The notes below the pieces were generated by a model. That model was not told the origin of the DNA. It saw only the letters and a list, made by a program, of their open reading frames with translations, and did not search any database. A DNA stretch of 51,461 nucleotides. It comes from an uncultured Mycoplasmatota bacterium (GTDB lineage: Bacteria; Bacillota_I; Bacilli_A; RF39; UBA660). Positions 25,926 through 35,316 of this stretch are shown here, in pieces. The translations under genes and the position numbers were made by a program. The stretch's first letter is position 1; each line of letters begins with the position of its first letter. Where the stretch lies: contig UQXO01000010.1 of assembly GCA_900545005.1 (NCBI GenBank), positions 1 to 51,461 of the forward strand. Reading direction: 5' to 3'.

Positions 25926-28290
25926 TTTAGAGTGGGTTAGTGATTATATTGATTTAAAAGATCAAGATTTAAAAGAGTTAGCCGTTAAAATAACTAAAGC
26001 GGGAATTAATGTTGAAAAAGTTATTTCTAATGACATTCCTAATTTAGTGATTGGAAAAGTTATAAATTGTATTCCACATCCTAATTCGGATCATATGCAT
26101 ATCTGCGAGGTTGATGTAGGTAAAGAAAAATTAGTCCAAATTGTGTGTGGGGCTTCTAATGTAAAAGCTGGCATCAAAGTAATTGTGGCCTTAGAAGGGG
26201 CTAAATTACCTGGTGGTGAGATTAAAAAAACGGAATTACGTGGGGTTCAATCCAACGGAATGATTTGTGCTTTGTGTGAGGTTGGCTTAGAAGAAAATAC
26301 TAAAGAAAATTATGCTAAAGGAATTTTTGTTGCTCCGGATAATTTAAAAGTCGGGGCAAAAGCCATACCGGCTTTAGGACTAGAAACAACCCTTTATGAA
26401 CTAGATATTCATAAACATCGTAATAATGATTGCTACTATCATATTGGTTTTGCTTATGAGATAGCCTCTATTCTTAATCGTAAAGTCAAATTACCTGATA
26501 TGTCTTATAAGACTAATGATGATGTTGTTAGTAATTACCTTTCTTTAGAAGTAGATACTCCTAAATGTCCATATTATACCGGTAGAATGGCTACTAACTT
26601 AACTATTAAAGAAAGTCCCGAATTTATTAAAAAAAGACTTCTTGCAGCGGGGATGCATCCTATTAATAACGTTGTTGATATTTCTAATTATGTGATGCTA
26701 GAATTTGGCCAACCCCTTCATTTCTTTGATAAAGATATGCTTGGCGAAAAAATTCTAGTTCGCAATGCTTATGAAGATGAGAAATTAGTAACTTTAGATT
26801 ATAATGAAAGAACTTTAAAGACTAGTGATGTTGTTATTACGGATGGGAAAAAACCTATCTGCTTAGCAGGAGTTATGGGAGGCTTAGATACTGAAGTGAC
26901 TTCTAGGACTAAGAATATCTTTATGGAAGCCGCTATCTTTGATAATATTAGTATCAGGAATACCGCTAATAGATTAAATCTTAAGAGTGAGGCATCTATT
27001 CGTTATGGAAAAGGCTTATCTTATGAATATACTAATTATGCCCTAGATAGAGCGTGTCATTTATTAGAAAAATATGCCGATGCCACTATTCTTAAGGGAA
27101 CTATAAAACACGATAAACTAGATAAAACCCCAAAAGTAGTAACATTCAAAGAGGATGATATTAGTAAACTTTTAGGGATTGATATTAAACCTAATGACAT
27201 TGAACATGAACTTGATAGATTAGAATTTCCTTACGAATTTAATAATAATAATTTCACCGTAACTATTCCTAACCGCCGTTTAGATATTGATCCTAATGTC
27301 AATGATATTGCTGAAGAGATAGTACGTCTTTATGGTTATGAAAACCTAGTTTGTACCTTACCAAGAGTTGAGATAAAACAAGGAGAATATAAAGGCGATG
27401 TTAAATATCGTAAAATCATTGCCAGTCGTCTTCGCACCTTAGGACTTACGGAGACTAGAACTTATACCTTGACTTCGCCTAGTATGGCTAGTACCTTTAA
27501 TTACGAGGGAAAGACTCATCTAAATTTACCTAATCCCATGAGTATTGATAAATCTGTTTTGCGTACTTCTTTAATTCCTAGTATGCTAAATGTCTATAAT
27601 TATAATAAAGCTCGTAAAGTTAATGATATGTTTCTTTATGAGATTAGTAAGACTTATGATGTTAATTATACGGAAGAAAGTAAGATTGCCATTCTTATGA
27701 AGGGTAATTACATCATAAATGAAGCGACTAAAGTAAATGTTCCTACAGACTTCTACTTAATTAAAGGGGTAGTAGAAAATTTACTTGACTATTTAGGATT
27801 TGCCGGACAATATAAATTTGTTAAGAGTGAAATTCCTAGTATGCATCCTAAAAGAAGTGCTATAATTTATTTACAAGATACATTCTTAGGAATTATTGGG
27901 GAGGTTCATCCAAGTATTAGTAAAGATGAAATCTATGTTTGCGAAATTTCTCTAAATAAATTAATGCAAGATATTAAACCTCTTAAATATGTTGGGGCTT
28001 CTATCTATCCCGAAATTGTTAAAGATGTTGCTTTTGTCGTTGATAAGAAACTACCTGTGGAAGAGATTATGACAACTATTAAAGACACGGGTAAAGACCT
28101 ATTAACTAATATTAGTATTTTTGATGTTTATATGGGTCCCAATGTCTTAGAAACTGAAAAATCAGTGGCCTTTAAACTTACTTTCCAATCTAAAGAAAGA
28201 ACTTTATCGGATGAAGAAGTTATGAAGATATTTAATCAAATTATGGTTAATGTCAAAGAAAAGTTTAATTGTAAGGTTCGTGATAATTAA
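25918..28290 (+). CDS. pheT: Phenylalanine--tRNA ligase beta subunit
   Basis: From ATG 25918 the product has 790 aa. It overlaps pheS by 8 bp with GAAAGG upstream; a TTG at 25897 is rejected. Domains in order are an N-terminal tRNA-binding EMAP-like OB fold ('IPHPNSDHMHICEVDVG…QIVCGASNV'), the B3/B4 editing domain ('RMATNLTIKESPEFIKKRL', 'NNVVDISNYVMLEFGQPLHFFD'), the B5 domain, the catalytic-like core, and a C-terminal ferredoxin-like anticodon-binding domain. It is co-transcribed with pheS. Confidence 0.97.
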   Translation: MISLEWVSDYIDLKDQDLKELAVKITKAGINVEKVISNDIPNLVIGKVINCIPHPNSDHMHICEVDVGKEKLVQIVCGASNVKAGIKVIVALEGAKLPGGEIKKTELRGVQSNGMICALCEVGLEENTKENYAKGIFVAPDNLKVGAKAIPALGLETTLYELDIHKHRNNDCYYHIGFAYEIASILNRKVKLPDMSYKTNDDVVSNYLSLEVDTPKCPYYTGRMATNLTIKESPEFIKKRLLAAGMHPINNVVDISNYVMLEFGQPLHFFDKDMLGEKILVRNAYEDEKLVTLDYNERTLKTSDVVITDGKKPICLAGVMGGLDTEVTSRTKNIFMEAAIFDNISIRNTANRLNLKSEASIRYGKGLSYEYTNYALDRACHLLEKYADATILKGTIKHDKLDKTPKVVTFKEDDISKLLGIDIKPNDIEHELDRLEFPYEFNNNNFTVTIPNRRLDIDPNVNDIAEEIVRLYGYENLVCTLPRVEIKQGEYKGDVKYRKIIASRLRTLGLTETRTYTLTSPSMASTFNYEGKTHLNLPNPMSIDKSVLRTSLIPSMLNVYNYNKARKVNDMFLYEISKTYDVNYTEESKIAILMKGNYIINEATKVNVPTDFYLIKGVVENLLDYLGFAGQYKFVKSEIPSMHPKRSAIIYLQDTFLGIIGEVHPSISKDEIYVCEISLNKLMQDIKPLKYVGASIYPEIVKDVAFVVDKKLPVEEIMTTIKDTGKDLLTNISIFDVYMGPNVLETEKSVAFKLTFQSKERTLSDEEVMKIFNQIMVNVKEKFNCKVRDN

Positions 28291-28315
28291 AGTATTCGCA
28301 AAGAGTACTTTTTTT
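28290..28315 (+). terminator. Rho-independent terminator of pheST
   Basis: AAGTATTC-GCAAA-GAGTACTT forms an 8-bp stem (one G-T) and is followed by a T-tract. Confidence 0.85.
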
Positions 28316-28375
28316 CTTTTCTTTTTTTTAAAGATAAGAAATTCCCAAAAATTCATAAATTTAACCGAAAAATCC

Positions 28376-28404
28376 TTGTAAAATACTTTTGAAATTGATA
28401 CTAT
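28376..28404 (+). promoter_or_regulatory. Sigma-A-type promoter for lon
   Basis: TTGTAA (28376-28381), a 17-bp spacer and TACTAT (28399-28404), 29 bp before the start. No CtsR or CIRCE box is evident. Confidence 0.65.
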
Positions 28405-28433
28405 AGAACTTAGTTATAAATGGATGTGGTTAT

Positions 28434-30755
28434 ATGAATAATTATCTACCAGTGATGCTTCTAAAAGACTTAATCATTCTTCCAAACCAGGAAATTAAAG
28501 TAGAAACCGTAAAATCTGATCAATTAATTACCGTTTCGAATAAACATCATAATGGCAATTTACTTTTAGTTTGCCCAACTGATACTTTAGAAGAAGAGCC
28601 TAGTATCACTGACTTACCAACAATTGGGGTCGTTGGCATTATCAAAAATATTATTGATTTACCTAATGGTAACATAAGACTAACAATCTTAGGAACAACC
28701 CGTGTCAAAATTGAAAAATATAATCACTTAACCGATAATAAAACCATATTAATGGCTATTACTAGTTCTGTTCTCGATAATAAAACCGATATTGTTTCCG
28801 AGACCGCCTTAAAAAGAAAATTAATTAAGACTTTAACCACCTATATAAACATTTCCCATACCATTTCCAACAGTGTTCTTTCCCAGATTGCTCAGATTAA
28901 TGACTTAAATAAACTAACCGACATTGTTACTACCTTTATTCCGTTATCTTTTGAAAAGAAAGTTAATTATATGAATGAATTAGATTCCTTAAAAAGAGCT
29001 ACTAATTTAATTTATGATATTTCGGTCGAAATTGAAGTCTGTGAATTAGATGAAAAGATTGAAGATACTCTAAGAGAAGAGATGGAATCTAATCAAAGAG
29101 AGTTTATTTTAAGAGAAAAAATTAAACAGATTAAAAAAGAACTGGGAGAAGATAAAGATTCTGATACCGTTAAAAATTCTTATCTGAATATGCTAGATGA
29201 CTTAGTATTAAGTGATACTACGAAGACAAAAATTGCCTTGGAAATTCAGAAATTAGATTATTTACCCGAAGGACATCCTGAACGAGCCGTGGTTCAAAAT
29301 TACTTAGATACTATATTAAATTTGCCTTGGAATAAGACAAATCCTGAAGAAAGTGATCTTGAGAAGATTAAAAAGAATCTTTCTAAGAGCCATTATGGTC
29401 TTAAGAATATAAAAGACCGGATTTTAGAATATGCTAGTTTAAAGAAAAGAAATCCCCATCTTAAGAACCCTATTATCTGTTTAGTGGGGGCTCCTGGCGT
29501 AGGTAAAACTTCTATATCGATTGCCATTGCTAAAGCTCTAAATCGGGAATTTTATAAACTAAGTGTAGGCGGTTTAAGCGATACCTCTGAATTAATGGGC
29601 AATCGCCGAACTTATCTTGGGAGTAATATGGGTAAAATTATGCAGGCTATTAAGAAGTGTAATTGTAAAAATCCCGTTATCCTTATTGATGAAGTAGATA
29701 AAATGGTTAAAAATTACAATGGAGATCCCGCCTCAGCTTTATTAGAAATTATTGACCCAGAACAAAACTATCTTTTTACCGATAATTATTTAGAAGAACC
29801 ATTTGATTTATCCGAAGTAATGTTTATTATGTCCGCTAATGACATTGAAAATATCCCCCCAGCATTATATGATCGTTTAGAGATAATTGAACTTGCTAGT
29901 TATACTCTAGAAGAGAAAATTGATATTGCCAAGAAGTATTTAGTTCCTAGTATATATAAGAATTATCTAGTTAATTCTAGAGATTTAAAGATTAGTGAAG
30001 ATATTATTAAAGAGATAATTATTTTTTATACGAAAGAGGCGGGTTTAAGGGAATTAAAAAGAACCTTGGAACAGTTAATCAGAAAAGTTATCTTGGCATA
30101 TACTGATGAAGACTTAAAATTGAATGTAACTTCTCAAATGGTTAATCAGTTTCTGGGACCTAAAAGATTTTGTGCTCCGAAACTCCTAACTAGTGAAGCT
30201 CCCGGAATTATTAATGCTCTTGCTTATACTCCTTTAGGAGGCGTAGTTATGGAAATTGAATGTTGTCTTTTTGAAGGTAAGGGTGAGATTATTACGACTG
30301 GTTCTTTAGGAAATGTCATCTTAGAGTCAGTGGAGGTGGCTACTAGTTATATCAGGAGTAATAAAGATTATTTTAAAGTTAATGATTATTATTTTGATAA
30401 TCGTAATATTCATTTACATTTCTTAGAAGGAGCTACTCCTAAGGATGGACCTTCAGCTGGAGTTAGTATAACTACTAGCTTACTTAGTTTACTTTTGAAT
30501 AAGGCGGTTCCTAAAGATATTGCTATGACTGGAGAAATCGGGTTAAATGGAGAAGTCTTAGAAGTAGGCGGGATTAAAGAAAAGTTAATTGGAGCTTATA
30601 ATAATGGTATCAAGACTGTGTTTATTCCCCAAGCTAACTTAAAGAATTTAGAAGAAATACCTAAAACTATTTTAAATAAATTAATTATATACGGGGTTTG
30701 TGATTATAAAGAGATATATGAAATGATTTTTCTTGGGGATAAAGGAAAGAATTAG
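28434..30755 (+). CDS. lon: ATP-dependent Lon protease
   Basis: The product has 773 aa, typical of bacterial LonA. It has an N-terminal substrate-binding domain ('LPVMLLKDLIILPNQEIKVE'), then a coiled coil. The AAA+ module has Walker A GAPGVGKTS and Walker B VILIDEVDK. The C-terminal protease domain carries the catalytic dyad Ser674 (KDGPSAGVS) and Lys717 (GGIKEKL). It degrades misfolded and regulatory proteins in the cytoplasm. The ribosome site is GGATGTGG. Confidence 0.96.
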   Translation: MNNYLPVMLLKDLIILPNQEIKVETVKSDQLITVSNKHHNGNLLLVCPTDTLEEEPSITDLPTIGVVGIIKNIIDLPNGNIRLTILGTTRVKIEKYNHLTDNKTILMAITSSVLDNKTDIVSETALKRKLIKTLTTYINISHTISNSVLSQIAQINDLNKLTDIVTTFIPLSFEKKVNYMNELDSLKRATNLIYDISVEIEVCELDEKIEDTLREEMESNQREFILREKIKQIKKELGEDKDSDTVKNSYLNMLDDLVLSDTTKTKIALEIQKLDYLPEGHPERAVVQNYLDTILNLPWNKTNPEESDLEKIKKNLSKSHYGLKNIKDRILEYASLKKRNPHLKNPIICLVGAPGVGKTSISIAIAKALNREFYKLSVGGLSDTSELMGNRRTYLGSNMGKIMQAIKKCNCKNPVILIDEVDKMVKNYNGDPASALLEIIDPEQNYLFTDNYLEEPFDLSEVMFIMSANDIENIPPALYDRLEIIELASYTLEEKIDIAKKYLVPSIYKNYLVNSRDLKISEDIIKEIIIFYTKEAGLRELKRTLEQLIRKVILAYTDEDLKLNVTSQMVNQFLGPKRFCAPKLLTSEAPGIINALAYTPLGGVVMEIECCLFEGKGEIITTGSLGNVILESVEVATSYIRSNKDYFKVNDYYFDNRNIHLHFLEGATPKDGPSAGVSITTSLLSLLLNKAVPKDIAMTGEIGLNGEVLEVGGIKEKLIGAYNNGIKTVFIPQANLKNLEEIPKTILNKLIIYGVCDYKEIYEMIFLGDKGKN

Positions 30756-30794
30756 ACTAATATATTAAAAAAAATATCAAGTCTAGTTTTTTTT
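30753..30794 (+). terminator. Rho-independent terminator of lon
   Basis: TAGACT pairs with AGTCTA, with a further ATAT/ATAT pairing inside, and GTTTTTTTT follows. The lon stop codon is part of the stem. Confidence 0.7.
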
Positions 30795-30845
30795 GATGAG
30801 TAAATATGGTAAGATATAGAAACACTTAGAGATGGGGGATATTAA

Positions 30846-31784
30846 ATGAAACAAGAAGAAAGATGGAATGTGATGTATGAGGCTGCTAAAGAGTATTATA
30901 AAGAATATGGTAATTTAGCAGTTCCTTATAATTATACGACTAAAGATGGTAAGAACCTGGGAAGTTGGATTTCAGCTATTCGAAATTGTTATAAAGGCAA
31001 TAAAAGTTCTGTTTTGTTAACTGAAGAACGAGTTAAGAAATTAAATGATATAGAGATGATTTGGGATATACATTTATCTAATTGGTGTTCTATGTATGAA
31101 GAAGCCAAAGAATATTATGATACGACAGGTGATTTATTAGTGCCTCAAGCTTACATAACGAAAGAAGGTTCTGATTTAGGAGGCTGGATTTCTTATCAAC
31201 GAGAAATTTATAACGGTAAGAAAAAGAAAAATTTAACTTCAGAACAAATAAAGCTTTTGAATGATATTAAGATGGTCTGGACTGATGTTAATGAGGTTCG
31301 CTGGAATAGAAACTTTGAGTTAGTTAGAAAATATTATCAAAGGACTGGTTCATTTCCTCAGAAGAATACGGAGTTGCCTTTAGAAATGGAAAAGCTGGCT
31401 ACGTGGTTTAGAGGACAGAAGTTAGCTTATTTCAAGAAAAAATTATCTAAAGAAAGAATGATTAAGATGGCTAGTTTAGGGATTAAGGGAGATTTTAAGA
31501 TTATTAATGATTTTACATCTTATTTAGATTTTTTAAGTGAAGAATATCATTTAAATATAGATTATGCTCTTAATAAAAAGGTCTTAAGGCATATTTCTTA
31601 TTTAGAATTTCAAAGTAAGATGACTTATTTATTAGAGCATAAAATCTATCCTTTAGATAAAGAAGGCAAACTAATTAAGATATTTACGATGGCAAGTAAA
31701 GATTTAGAAAGAGAATATCATCTTACTTTAGAAGAATTAATTACTAATTATAGGTCTAAAGAAATATTAATTAAAAAGAAATAG
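30846..31784 (+). CDS. Free-standing helicase-associated-repeat protein
   Basis: The product has 312 aa. Three repeats of about 70 residues fit the helicase-associated (HA) domain: 'RWNVMYEAAKEYYKEYGNL…LGSWISAIRNCYKG…LNDIEMIWD', 'NWCSMYEEAKEYYDTTGDL…LGGWISYQREIYNG…LNDIKMVWT' and 'RWNRNFELVRKYYQRTGSF…LATWFRGQKLAYF'. In other proteins these follow superfamily II helicases and probably bind nucleic acid, but no helicase core is present here. The last 100 residues are helical and unassigned. AGATGGGGGA precedes the start. It lies alone between lon and lepA. Confidence 0.75.
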   Translation: MKQEERWNVMYEAAKEYYKEYGNLAVPYNYTTKDGKNLGSWISAIRNCYKGNKSSVLLTEERVKKLNDIEMIWDIHLSNWCSMYEEAKEYYDTTGDLLVPQAYITKEGSDLGGWISYQREIYNGKKKKNLTSEQIKLLNDIKMVWTDVNEVRWNRNFELVRKYYQRTGSFPQKNTELPLEMEKLATWFRGQKLAYFKKKLSKERMIKMASLGIKGDFKIINDFTSYLDFLSEEYHLNIDYALNKKVLRHISYLEFQSKMTYLLEHKIYPLDKEGKLIKIFTMASKDLEREYHLTLEELITNYRSKEILIKKK

Positions 31785-31879
31785 TAAAGGTTTAAGAAGT
31801 TTGATTTTTGATTTAAAGTGTAATTTAGACTATCTAAAATTCTTTAAATTTGTTAAAATACTACTTGGATGTGAATTTT

Positions 31880-33676
31880 ATGAAACAACAAAATATTAGA
31901 AACTTTTCCATTATTGCTCATATTGACCATGGCAAATCAACCCTTGCCGACCGTATTTTAGAGATGACTGGGTCTGTTGATAAAAGACAAATGAAAGAAC
32001 AACTTTTAGATAGTATGGATTTAGAGCGTGAACGTGGGATTACTATAAAACTTAATGCTGTTCAGTTAAAATATAAATATCATAATGAAGATTATACTTT
32101 TCATTTAATAGATACTCCTGGTCATGTCGATTTTTCTTATGAGGTGTCTAGGAGTCTTGCCGCTTGTGAAGGAGCAATTCTAGTAGTAGATGCAGCTCAA
32201 GGAATAGAAGCTCAGACTTTAGCTAATTTATATCTAGCAATGGAATGCGACTTAAAAATTATTCCTGTTATTAATAAGATTGATTTACCCAATGCTGACA
32301 TACCTAAAGTAACCAAAGAATTATGTGATATTTTAGGCTTTAGAGAAGATGAAATTATTTTATGCTCTGGTAAAACTGGGGTCGGGGTAGATAAACTTTT
32401 AGATGCGATTGTCGAAAGAATTCCTGCTCCCCAAACAGATAATCATAAGAAGACTAGAGCTTTAATCTTTGATAGTGCTTTTGATGCTTATCGGGGAGTT
32501 GTTGTGCATGTTAGGGTAGTTGATGGTACTTTAAAAGTTAAAGACAAGATTAAGATGATGGCTTCCAAACATACTTATGAGATTGTCGAATTAGGTATTA
32601 ATAATCCTAAAGAAGTAAAAAAGGATGAATTAGTATCAGGAGAAGTAGGATGGGTTGTAGCAGCCATTAAAGATATTTCGACTGTTGAAGTTGGAGATAC
32701 CATTACTTTAGAAAATAATCCAGCCGAAGAGCCATTACCAGGTTATAAACCAATGAAACCAATGGTTTACTCAGGACTTTTCCCTATTGATTCAAGTAAA
32801 TTTCCAGCTTTAAGAGAGGCCTTAGAAAAACTGAAATTATCCGATGCGTCCCTTATTTTTGAACCAGAAACATCTGATGCTTTAGGCTTTGGCTTTCGTT
32901 GTGGCTTCTTAGGACTTTTACATATGGATATTATAATCGAACGTATTACGAGAGAATTTAATATTGATTGCATTGCGACTTCTCCTAGTGTTGTTTATGA
33001 AGTAACTTTAACGAATGGTGAGATTATTATGGTTGATTCTCCTAATAAAATGCCTGATAGACAAGTTATTTTAAAGATTAAAGAACCATATATTAAAACT
33101 AATATTTTTGTGCCAAGTGAATATATCGGTGCTATTATGGAATTATGCCAAGATAAACGTGGCAACTATATTAGTATGGATTATATTGATCCAACTAGAG
33201 TTAATATTCATTATGAAATCCCTTTAGCCGAGATTGTTTATGATTTTTTTGATAAGCTTAAAAGTGCGACTTCGGGTTATGCTTCTTTTGACTATGAATT
33301 AATCGGATATAAAGAAAGTGATTTAGTTAAAATGGATATTATGTTAAATAAAGAAGTAGTAGATGCCTTATCAGTTATTGTTCATAAAGACTTTGCTTAT
33401 AATCGTGGAAAACAAATTGTTTCCAAACTAAAAGAAGTAATTCCTAAACAATTATTTCAAGTCCCAATTCAAGCTAGTATTGGTTTTAAAGTAATTGCGA
33501 GAGAAAACATTTCGGCCATGCGTAAAGATGTTTTAGCTAAATGTTATGGTGGCGATATTTCCCGAAAACGTAAACTTTTAGAAAAACAAAAAGAAGGTAA
33601 AAAGCGAATGAAAATGGTGGGGTCAGTTGAAATTCCTCAAGAAGCTTTCTTAAGTATTTTATCCCAAGATAAGTAA
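31880..33676 (+). CDS. lepA: Elongation factor 4 (LepA)
   Basis: From ATG 31880 the product has 598 aa, the LepA norm. An upstream in-frame start at 31850 lies before the GGATGTGAA ribosome site and is rejected. GTPase motifs are AHIDHGKST, RGITIK, DTPGHVDFSYEVSRSL and NKIDLP. LepA-specific parts follow: 'KPMVYSGLFPIDSSKFPALREALEKLKLSDASL' and the C-terminal domain 'AYNRGKQIVSKLKEVIPKQLFQVPIQASIG'. It back-translocates or remodels ribosomes. The IS element sits 25 bp after its stop, so the gene is intact. Confidence 0.97.
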   Translation: MKQQNIRNFSIIAHIDHGKSTLADRILEMTGSVDKRQMKEQLLDSMDLERERGITIKLNAVQLKYKYHNEDYTFHLIDTPGHVDFSYEVSRSLAACEGAILVVDAAQGIEAQTLANLYLAMECDLKIIPVINKIDLPNADIPKVTKELCDILGFREDEIILCSGKTGVGVDKLLDAIVERIPAPQTDNHKKTRALIFDSAFDAYRGVVVHVRVVDGTLKVKDKIKMMASKHTYEIVELGINNPKEVKKDELVSGEVGWVVAAIKDISTVEVGDTITLENNPAEEPLPGYKPMKPMVYSGLFPIDSSKFPALREALEKLKLSDASLIFEPETSDALGFGFRCGFLGLLHMDIIIERITREFNIDCIATSPSVVYEVTLTNGEIIMVDSPNKMPDRQVILKIKEPYIKTNIFVPSEYIGAIMELCQDKRGNYISMDYIDPTRVNIHYEIPLAEIVYDFFDKLKSATSGYASFDYELIGYKESDLVKMDIMLNKEVVDALSVIVHKDFAYNRGKQIVSKLKEVIPKQLFQVPIQASIGFKVIARENISAMRKDVLAKCYGGDISRKRKLLEKQKEGKKRMKMVGSVEIPQEAFLSILSQDK

Positions 33677-33711
33677 AACTAACTATTTTAGGTACCAAGT
33701 ATGATATGAAC

Positions 33712-33737
33712 CCCGTTTCTTGGACATGGAAACGAGG
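33712..33737 (+). promoter_or_regulatory. Hairpin covering the transposase ribosome binding site
   Basis: CCGTTTC pairs with GAAACG around a 9-base loop, extended by CC/GG with one bulged A. The GAGG of the orfA ribosome site is in the 3' arm. Transcripts entering from lepA would fold this hairpin and hide the site, a known way IS elements avoid being switched on by outside transcription. Confidence 0.55.
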
Positions 33738-33744
33738 TTTTTAT

Positions 33745-34257
33745 ATGTCAAAATTAAGTTACGAAGATAAAATAAATATTTATAATAATAAAAAAGAAGG
33801 AATGTCAATAAAGGCATTATCAAAAAAATATGATGTAAGAGATAATGTTATTAAGTATCTTGTAAGAGTAATAGATAAACATGGATATGAAGTTTTAAGA
33901 ACAAATAAAAATAATTATTATTCCCCTAATCAAAAAGAACAAATTATTAATCGAGTATTAATTGATGGGGAAAGTATATTTTCTGTTGCAGCTGATGAAG
34001 GATTGTCTAGTGATGGATTATTACGGAATTGGATTTCAAAATATAAAGAAAATAGTTATAATATAGTTGAACGAAAACGTGGAAGGAGTCCAACTATGTC
34101 TAAAAAAGAATTGAAATCTAAAGCAAATGAAACTATTGAAGAAGAAAATGAAAGATTAAGAAAAGAAAATTTATATCTAAAAGCGGAGCTAGAATACTCA
34201 AAAAAATTGAGAGCCGTTGTTCAAGCAAGGAAGAATCAACAACAGAAGAAAAAGTAA
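33745..34257 (+). CDS. IS3-family transposase OrfA
   Basis: From ATG 33745 the product has 170 aa, with GAGG seven bases upstream. An in-frame start at 33706 lies inside the terminal repeat and is rejected. Two helix-turn-helix units ('SIKALSKKYDVRDNVIKYL', 'SIFSVAADEGLSSDGLLRNWI') bind the element ends. A leucine-zipper-like helix ('ETIEEENERLRKENLYLKAELEY') ends in a Lys run. The last codons AAG AAA AAG TAA hold the likely -1 frameshift site for making the OrfAB transposase. Confidence 0.9.
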   Translation: MSKLSYEDKINIYNNKKEGMSIKALSKKYDVRDNVIKYLVRVIDKHGYEVLRTNKNNYYSPNQKEQIINRVLIDGESIFSVAADEGLSSDGLLRNWISKYKENSYNIVERKRGRSPTMSKKELKSKANETIEEENERLRKENLYLKAELEYSKKLRAVVQARKNQQQKKK

Positions 34258-34292
34258 CTGTTGTAAGTGAACTTCGGCTAGAATATCCTTTA

Positions 34293-35102
34293 GTGATTCT
34301 TCTAAAAGTATCAGGTTTAGCTAAATCAGTATATTATTATACTTTATCTAAAGCAGATAAAGATAATAAAAATAAGAAAATAATAGATAAAATAAAAGAA
34401 ATATTTATTAATAACAAAGAAAGATATGGTTATCGTAGAATTACATTAGAATTAAGAAATCAAGGCTATAACGTTAATCATAAGAAAGTATATAGAATAA
34501 TGATTAAATTAGGTTTAAGACCATTAAAAAGAAATAAAAGAAAATATTCATCTTATAAAGGAACAATCGGTAAAATTGTTGATAATTTAATCGAGAGAGA
34601 TTTTAATGCAGAAAAGCCTAATCAAAAATGGTATACTGATGTAACTGAATTTAATCTTCGCGGTGAGAAATGTTATTTATCACCAATATTAGATGGATAT
34701 AATGGTGAAATAATATCTTATAATACTTCTAAATCACCTAATTTAGAACAAATAAATGATATGCTTGATAAAGCATTTGATGGCAAAAAACTAGAAGGAT
34801 TAATATTTCATTCAGATCAAGGTTGGCAATATCAACACCAATCCTATCAACAAAGATTAAAAAACAATGGTATAAAACAAAGCATGTCAAGAAAAGGAAA
34901 TAGTATGGATAATGGCATGATGGAAAATTTCTTTGGATTACTTAAAACAGAAATGTTTTATGATCAAGAAGATAAATATAAAAATATAGATGAATTAATC
35001 TTAGCGATAGACGACTATATTAATTACTACAATTATGATAGAATTAAAGTAAAATTAAAAGGACTGTCTCCTGTAAATTACAGGTTACAATCCTTTAATT
35101 AG
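34293..35102 (+). CDS. IS3-family transposase OrfB (DDE integrase domain)
   Basis: From GTG 34293 it has 269 aa, but the frame is open upstream to the end of orfA and encodes 'VVSELRLEYPLVILLKVSGLAKSVYYY', the usual start of an OrfB made by -1 frameshift. So GTG is probably not the real start. The catalytic residues are all there: Asp in WYTDVTEF, Asp in FHSDQGWQYQ and Glu in NGMMENFFG, with K/R seven residues on. The end 'GLSPVNYRLQSFN' is complete, so the element is potentially active. Confidence 0.92.
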   Translation: MILLKVSGLAKSVYYYTLSKADKDNKNKKIIDKIKEIFINNKERYGYRRITLELRNQGYNVNHKKVYRIMIKLGLRPLKRNKRKYSSYKGTIGKIVDNLIERDFNAEKPNQKWYTDVTEFNLRGEKCYLSPILDGYNGEIISYNTSKSPNLEQINDMLDKAFDGKKLEGLIFHSDQGWQYQHQSYQQRLKNNGIKQSMSRKGNSMDNGMMENFFGLLKTEMFYDQEDKYKNIDELILAIDDYINYYNYDRIKVKLKGLSPVNYRLQSFN

Positions 35103-35150
35103 AAACTATTAATAAACTGTCCAACTTTTGGGGTTCAGTTCAGTATCTAA

Positions 35151-35291
35151 TTAGTTAGTTTTTTTAAGGATAAATTTAGCATCTATTGGGTTATCAATTT
35201 TTCCTTTGCTTAAATAATTTTCTAAGATTTTAATCCTCTCATCAGAGCAGCCGTTAAAGCCTTAAAAATTATATCCATTAAAACTCTGCAT
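35151..35291 (-). pseudogene. Small ORF interrupted by a stop, related to the 5' end of the next gene
   Basis: ATG 35291 is preceded by AAGGAGTGA. It reads MQSFNGYNF, then TAA, then continues in the same frame with GFNGCSDERIKILENYLSK and on to KKTN and a stop at 35151. The part 'IKILENYLSKGKIDNPIDAKFILKK' resembles residues about 23-47 of the protein just upstream ('WEVIKEYLSTGKIYNIDDAKICYK'). The single in-frame stop suggests recent inactivation or a very short real peptide. It ends 8 bp from the IS right end. Confidence 0.45.
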
Positions 35292-35316
35292 ATGATTCAC
35301 TCCTTAAAATATTATA

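Larger units (their letters stand above)
33702..35142 (+). mobile_element. Complete IS3-family (IS150-like) insertion sequence, 1441 bp
   Basis: The left end is TGATATGAACCCCG…TTGGACA and the right end, reversed, is TGAACTGAACCCCA…TTGGACA: 18 of 25 positions match and both begin with TG. GTA flanks the element on both sides (33699-33701 and 35143-35145), a 3-bp target duplication as expected for IS3. Inside are orfA and an orfB in the -1 frame with a full DDE set. It is inserted between lepA and a convergent gene, with no loss visible in lepA. Confidence 0.9.

Noticed and set aside
31850..31879. Upstream start for lepA
   Set aside because: It lies before the GGATGTGAA ribosome site. The ATG at 31880 gives MKQQNIRNFSIIAHIDHGKS, the conserved LepA beginning.
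33706..33744. Upstream start for IS orfA
   Set aside because: It lies inside the terminal inverted repeat. ATG 33745 has GAGG at proper spacing.
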